45,396 nt of DNA from Stagonosporopsis chrysanthemi (Eukaryota > Ascomycota > Dothideomycetes > Pleosporales > Didymellaceae): the NCBI GenBank assembly GCA_022560025.1, contig JAFISE010000213.1, positions 1-45,396 of the forward strand, written 5' to 3'. The notes below the pieces were generated by a model that did no database searches, had not been told where the DNA came from, and saw only the letters and a list, made by a program, of their open reading frames with translations. Shown here one piece after another: positions 42,059 to 45,396 of this stretch. Both the position numbers and the translations under genes were made by a program. Every line of letters begins with the position of its first letter. Position 1 is the stretch's first letter.

Positions 42059-43587
42059 CTAGCAAAGCCCGTCCCTCCGATCGAAGTCCAGCCTTGCTCT
42101 CCCTAGCGCAAACATGAGAGTGTTTATTCTCATACCCGGGTCTTGGTCGTTGTTTACGAGCTGCTGCGCGTCAGCAAAAGAGCAGACTACCCCGCAGGAC
42201 AACTCACCAACATATCCACAGCCCATGTTCCGTTCTCGGCAGGTAAAACCTTGAGCCGGATAGGAAACCAAGCGGTGTATTGATTGAAGTATTTGAAGGC
42301 AAAGGTGGCTTTCAGCAGATCGTCACTTCCTTTCATGCATGCCTATCACACACAAGGTCAATAGGTTCCGTGTTCCACATCGGCATCTGTTCAGCTTACC
42401 CCGGCAGCATAGTACAAGAATGTGGCGATGTAAAGTGGCAGCACGTCCGGACTCTCATCTTCAGCGATCTTTTTTGCGAACTCAGTAACAGCTCGGAGGT
42501 ACTTGACATTTGCTCGCGCGTCATAACGATGATATGCTTCAAGGTACTGGGACCGAACCCATTCCGGGAGCTTCCTATTCATGCACGCGTCTGCGGCGCC
42601 GCACGCGTATCGGACGTCAGCGACTAGGTCGTCACCCTGCACCAAAGGTCAATCGGGTACGCACATACAGTGCAAAGGTGGGAAACTTACATTCTCAGCC
42701 ATCTGTTTGGATTTTCGGAATAATTCTGATAATGTCCGGCCAAACAGGGAACTAACGCGAGGTCCCTTCGAGCTGGCAGTTGCAAAGGTTTTGTAGTTGC
42801 CCCAAAGCCGGTCTATGCGAGTGTCTAGCCGTTCTTCGAATGAAGTCGGTCTACGATAGCGAGAAGGCCGCATGTTCGTAAGCCCATGCAGCACTTGCAT
42901 ATTGGCGATTGGAACAGACGAGTAGCCAGCGATAGAGCCAATGGGGTCCTCAAAATCCTCAAAAAGATTTGGGTTTTGAGGCACTCTTTGCAGGGTTTCG
43001 AACTCACGCCAGCCCTCTGGTTCCCAATGATCGGTATCGCGATGCCCATCGGAGAACGGGAGAGCTTCGGAACTATTCACACCTGGACTCCACTGAAGAG
43101 AGGAAGCCGAGTCGTGGCGGTAGCCATATAGATAGGCGTTGTCGAGGTGATTCACTTGAGGGCTCTCTTGTGTACTCGGAGCTGACCAGGACGCGGAACG
43201 TTCCGAAGAAGTAGACCTGGAGGTCCGGGAAGACGACGACTCTTCGAGCTTCACGTCAACTATCTCTTCGCAGATACTCAGGTTGGTCGGTAAGTGCACG
43301 GACTGGATTGTGCTCGATGTAGCTGTTGCTGGCAATGTGCGCTGACGGACAGATATTTTCTGACTGCGCTGTGCTCGATTCGACGCGCGACTACTATCGC
43401 AGTCGTGCTTGAACTTTGCACATCGAAGGCATTTCTGCAATTCATCTGGTCGTTCACACTGGGCCGAGTAAGCCCGAAAATCTTATCGTTCTAGTGTTAG
43501 GGAAATCACCTTTTGTCGATCCTGACGGCAGCGACCACACTTCACAATAGAGCTGAGCTTACGAGACTTAGAGTGAGCCGTCGACAT
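42059..43587 (-). CDS. Zn(II)2Cys6 fungal transcription factor
   Basis: Five exons (43587-43510, 43458-42691, 42636-42400, 42342-42208, 42163-42059), introns 44-57 nt, encode 440 residues. The zinc cluster is C17-x2-C20-x6-C27-x8-C36-x2-C39-x6-C46, a perfect Zn2Cys6 pattern; the first intron falls between K26 and C27, so splicing completes the cluster. A serine-rich linker (SSSSRTSRSTSSERSASWSA) and a QS/P-rich middle follow. The C-terminal part is helical (RLDTRIDRLWGNYKTFATAS, DLVADVRYACGAADACMNRK, YLRAVTEFAKKIAED) and does not show the standard fungal_trans motifs to my eye. The joins are supported by GTAAGT/GTAAGC/GTGAGT donors, TTGAC/CTGAC branches and frame. It is tail to tail with the ABC transporter, 473 bp apart, which makes local regulation of efflux possible but unproven. 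Confidence 0.88.
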
Positions 43588-44329
43588 GATGTTCGCTGTG
43601 GATGCTGTTGATGTTCGACACTTTGTGGAGTTGCGTGGAGTCGGCCGGTAGTGTTGATAGGGGACGCGGGCCTCCACACTCTGCTCCGAATGCCATGTGC
43701 CCGCATTGTCTAGACCTTCGCTGCACGCCACGAAAAGCAAGGTTAGCTGCAGGATGCAGACCATGCACCCAGGTTAGGACTGGGATCGACGCTAGATTCC
43801 GTTCCCGGCCTCCTCATGCTCCCTCACAGCTCACGTATCGCTTTGGTCTAGAGACGTCCCCATCCTTTAGATTGTCGTTAGCAAAGCACATCTGGCTCTT
43901 CTCAGCAACCCTATGTTCAGTCTTTGTATTGCAAGAAAGTGGTTGTCCTTCGTTATTTAGACCAACAACCCGGATCCAGAACACGCTATAACAGCGTCGG
44001 CGCGCCTCCCGATCCCGTCCCCACCGAACACCAATCTTTTGATTTTTGGGTTACCCTTCTAGGAGCCCTAAAAATCACAGCATCCAAACAAGCTCGCTGC
44101 GCTGATTCTAGGCGTGCCTCTAACGTCCACCTAGGCCCCCGCGCTGACGCGCAGAGGAGCCTAACAGGATGGCAGAGACACCCTCTTCTCGTCACACAGG
44201 GTCGCCAGACCCTGTAGTTCCCCAGCAGCTCTATACACGCGCCCTAAGACGGCCTCAGCAGGACCTGCTTCACTCCGCACCCCCTCTGAGCAGCTAGAAC
44301 CCTAGTAGGGGCGCTCCTAAACCTCATGC
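43588..44329. other. Upstream region of the Zn2Cys6 gene
   Basis: Promoter-type DNA with no supported gene. The minus-strand frame stays open upstream of the chosen start to 43764, but that extension has no domain, and ATG at 43587 lies directly before the zinc cluster. Confidence 0.45.
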
Positions 44330-45396
44330 CTTTGATACAGTTCAACGCTACATCAACAAGACTTAGAAAATTGCCAAGCTCTAGAACACAATTACTACTG
44401 CCTTTGCAGCAGCAGTTAATTAACATACTAAGAGCTACACAAACCTGCAAGAAGCTAAGATTACAGAGGAGCTGCAGCAAAGAGTTATCTAGGCTCTAAC
44501 TACCCCCCTCTCTCTTAGCGTCTCCCCCCTAAGCTTGCGCTAGAGCAGCAACACTGCACGCAGCAACTAGAGGAGCTAAGAATCTAGACGCTGTTCCTAG
44601 GCAGACGTAGCTTAAGACCCCTAAATCTTAAAGACAGGCTGCAATTAACCTCTGCCCTTTACTAGAGCTCTACACTACTTTCTAGCTAAGCTAAAAAAAG
44701 ACTACTAAATTTTTATAGCAGTATCTAACTTAGTAATGCAACTACAGTAACCTTCTTTCTTTACAGTAAGACAGGCACTATACAGGAATATAGGCTGTAT
44801 TATACTCTAGGACATTTCTGTAAGAACAAGCCGAGTTCTTCAAGCCCATCTTACATTACCTGACAACTACCCGACTTAGATCCGTCTTCCAACTGCTCCT
44901 CGGTACAGTCTTCCCCGAGCTTCCAGGTATAAGAGGGGAAGCCTCTACAGAGTTCAGATAGATAGTTTTGAAGTATCCTTTCGTACAAGACCTATAGGAA
45001 TAGAGATCTAGTCCTGCAGTTTATCCCAGTGCTCCCATACACCTCGTAGCGGATACCTATGCGATTCGGACCCCTCTAGCATCCTGTGTCGTTACATTAT
45101 ACTTCAAAACTCGTCCCAGCCGGTGACGGCCTCATAATAATATCGCTACAGTTTGTTCAGTTATTTGCACGAGCGCAGCTAGGGTATCACGCCTGAACTG
45201 AACGAGTCCTTGAATTGTTCATACCACAGTTGGGATACCAGAGATCTCCTAACGACCGAAGCCTATAGGTTTGGAACTTCCTGCGACTCACTGCTCCAGG
45301 ATTAACTTCGGAAAAGCCGCGTTAGATTGCGCCAAGATAGACACTCGGAGACTATCAATAACCTACCCGATTCGGATACAACCCCGATGTCGGGCA
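44330..45396. mobile_element. Decayed, TpA-rich transposon-like DNA at the right edge
   Basis: From about 44330 to 44790 the bases are strikingly rich in TA, CTA, TAG and CTAG, and all frames carry many stops, the look of repeat-induced point mutation in ascomycetes. In the plus frame around 44330-44500 stop-interrupted remnants such as RYINKT, KIAKL and EAKITEELQQRVI can be read, resembling the helical C-terminus of a fungal DNA-transposon protein. From about 45085 to 45260 a block ending CATACCACA is followed by TGGGATACCAGAG, which resembles an LTR end and a tRNA-Met primer-binding site (TGGTATCAGAG), but the match is loose. The element runs beyond the window. Confidence 0.35.

Noticed and set aside
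15173..43587. A known secondary-metabolite cluster
   Set aside because: No PKS, NRPS, terpene cyclase or tailoring enzyme set is present in the window; only an exporter and a regulator.
1..45396. CRISPR arrays, bacterial operons, prophage or rRNA genes
   Set aside because: No regularly spaced repeats or rRNA sequence seen, and spliceosomal introns throughout mark the window as eukaryotic nuclear DNA.

Overview
The window is nuclear DNA of a filamentous ascomycete. I infer a Dothideomycete, perhaps of the Pleosporales, from gene content and architecture; the sequence alone does not settle the order. The genes are intron-poor. I could place 25 introns by reading frame and protein continuity. 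They are 44-97 nt long (median 52), usually with GTAAGT/GTATGT-like donors and a CTAAC/CTGAC-like branch site a few bases before the AG. Content typical of such fungi includes PEX14, seipin, a Pch1-type cyclin, a mitochondrial glycine dehydrogenase, a GH71 alpha-1,3-glucanase, a full-length ABCC transporter and a Zn2Cys6 regulator.

Layout from left to right. Bases 1-3900 are gene-poor: the broken N-terminus of a zinc alcohol dehydrogenase, a possible small membrane protein, and a compact three-exon CHZ-like gene. Bases 3900-28000 are the conserved core: Pch1 cyclin, an HSL-type alpha/beta hydrolase, a secreted M20 peptidase, an unknown lysine-rich protein, PEX14, seipin, a large acidic nuclear-type protein, a mitochondrial protein of unknown function, a PARP-type zinc-finger protein and the glycine-cleavage P-protein. 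Bases 28000-45396 are accessory: long gene-free stretches with an eroded reading frame, a secreted GH71 enzyme, an F-box-like protein, an ABCC transporter facing a Zn2Cys6 regulator tail to tail, and finally about 1 kb of TpA-rich, stop-riddled DNA that looks like a decayed transposon.

How the genes fit together. Most core genes are independent housekeeping functions: transcription elongation, peroxisome import, lipid-droplet assembly and one-carbon metabolism. Two arrangements suggest shared control. One is the 369-bp divergent promoter between the mitochondrial protein and the PARP-finger protein, which holds an MluI-type box. The other is the ABC transporter and Zn2Cys6 pair beside the decayed repeat, a plausible regulated efflux locus. 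GLDC has three GATA-factor sites upstream.

I did not find a system that I can claim is new. The best leads are the stand-alone PARP finger with a repeated charged tail, the in-frame intron inside the Pch1 cyclin box, the transporter/regulator pair, the hidden CHZ-like gene, and several non-coding repeats and palindromes.
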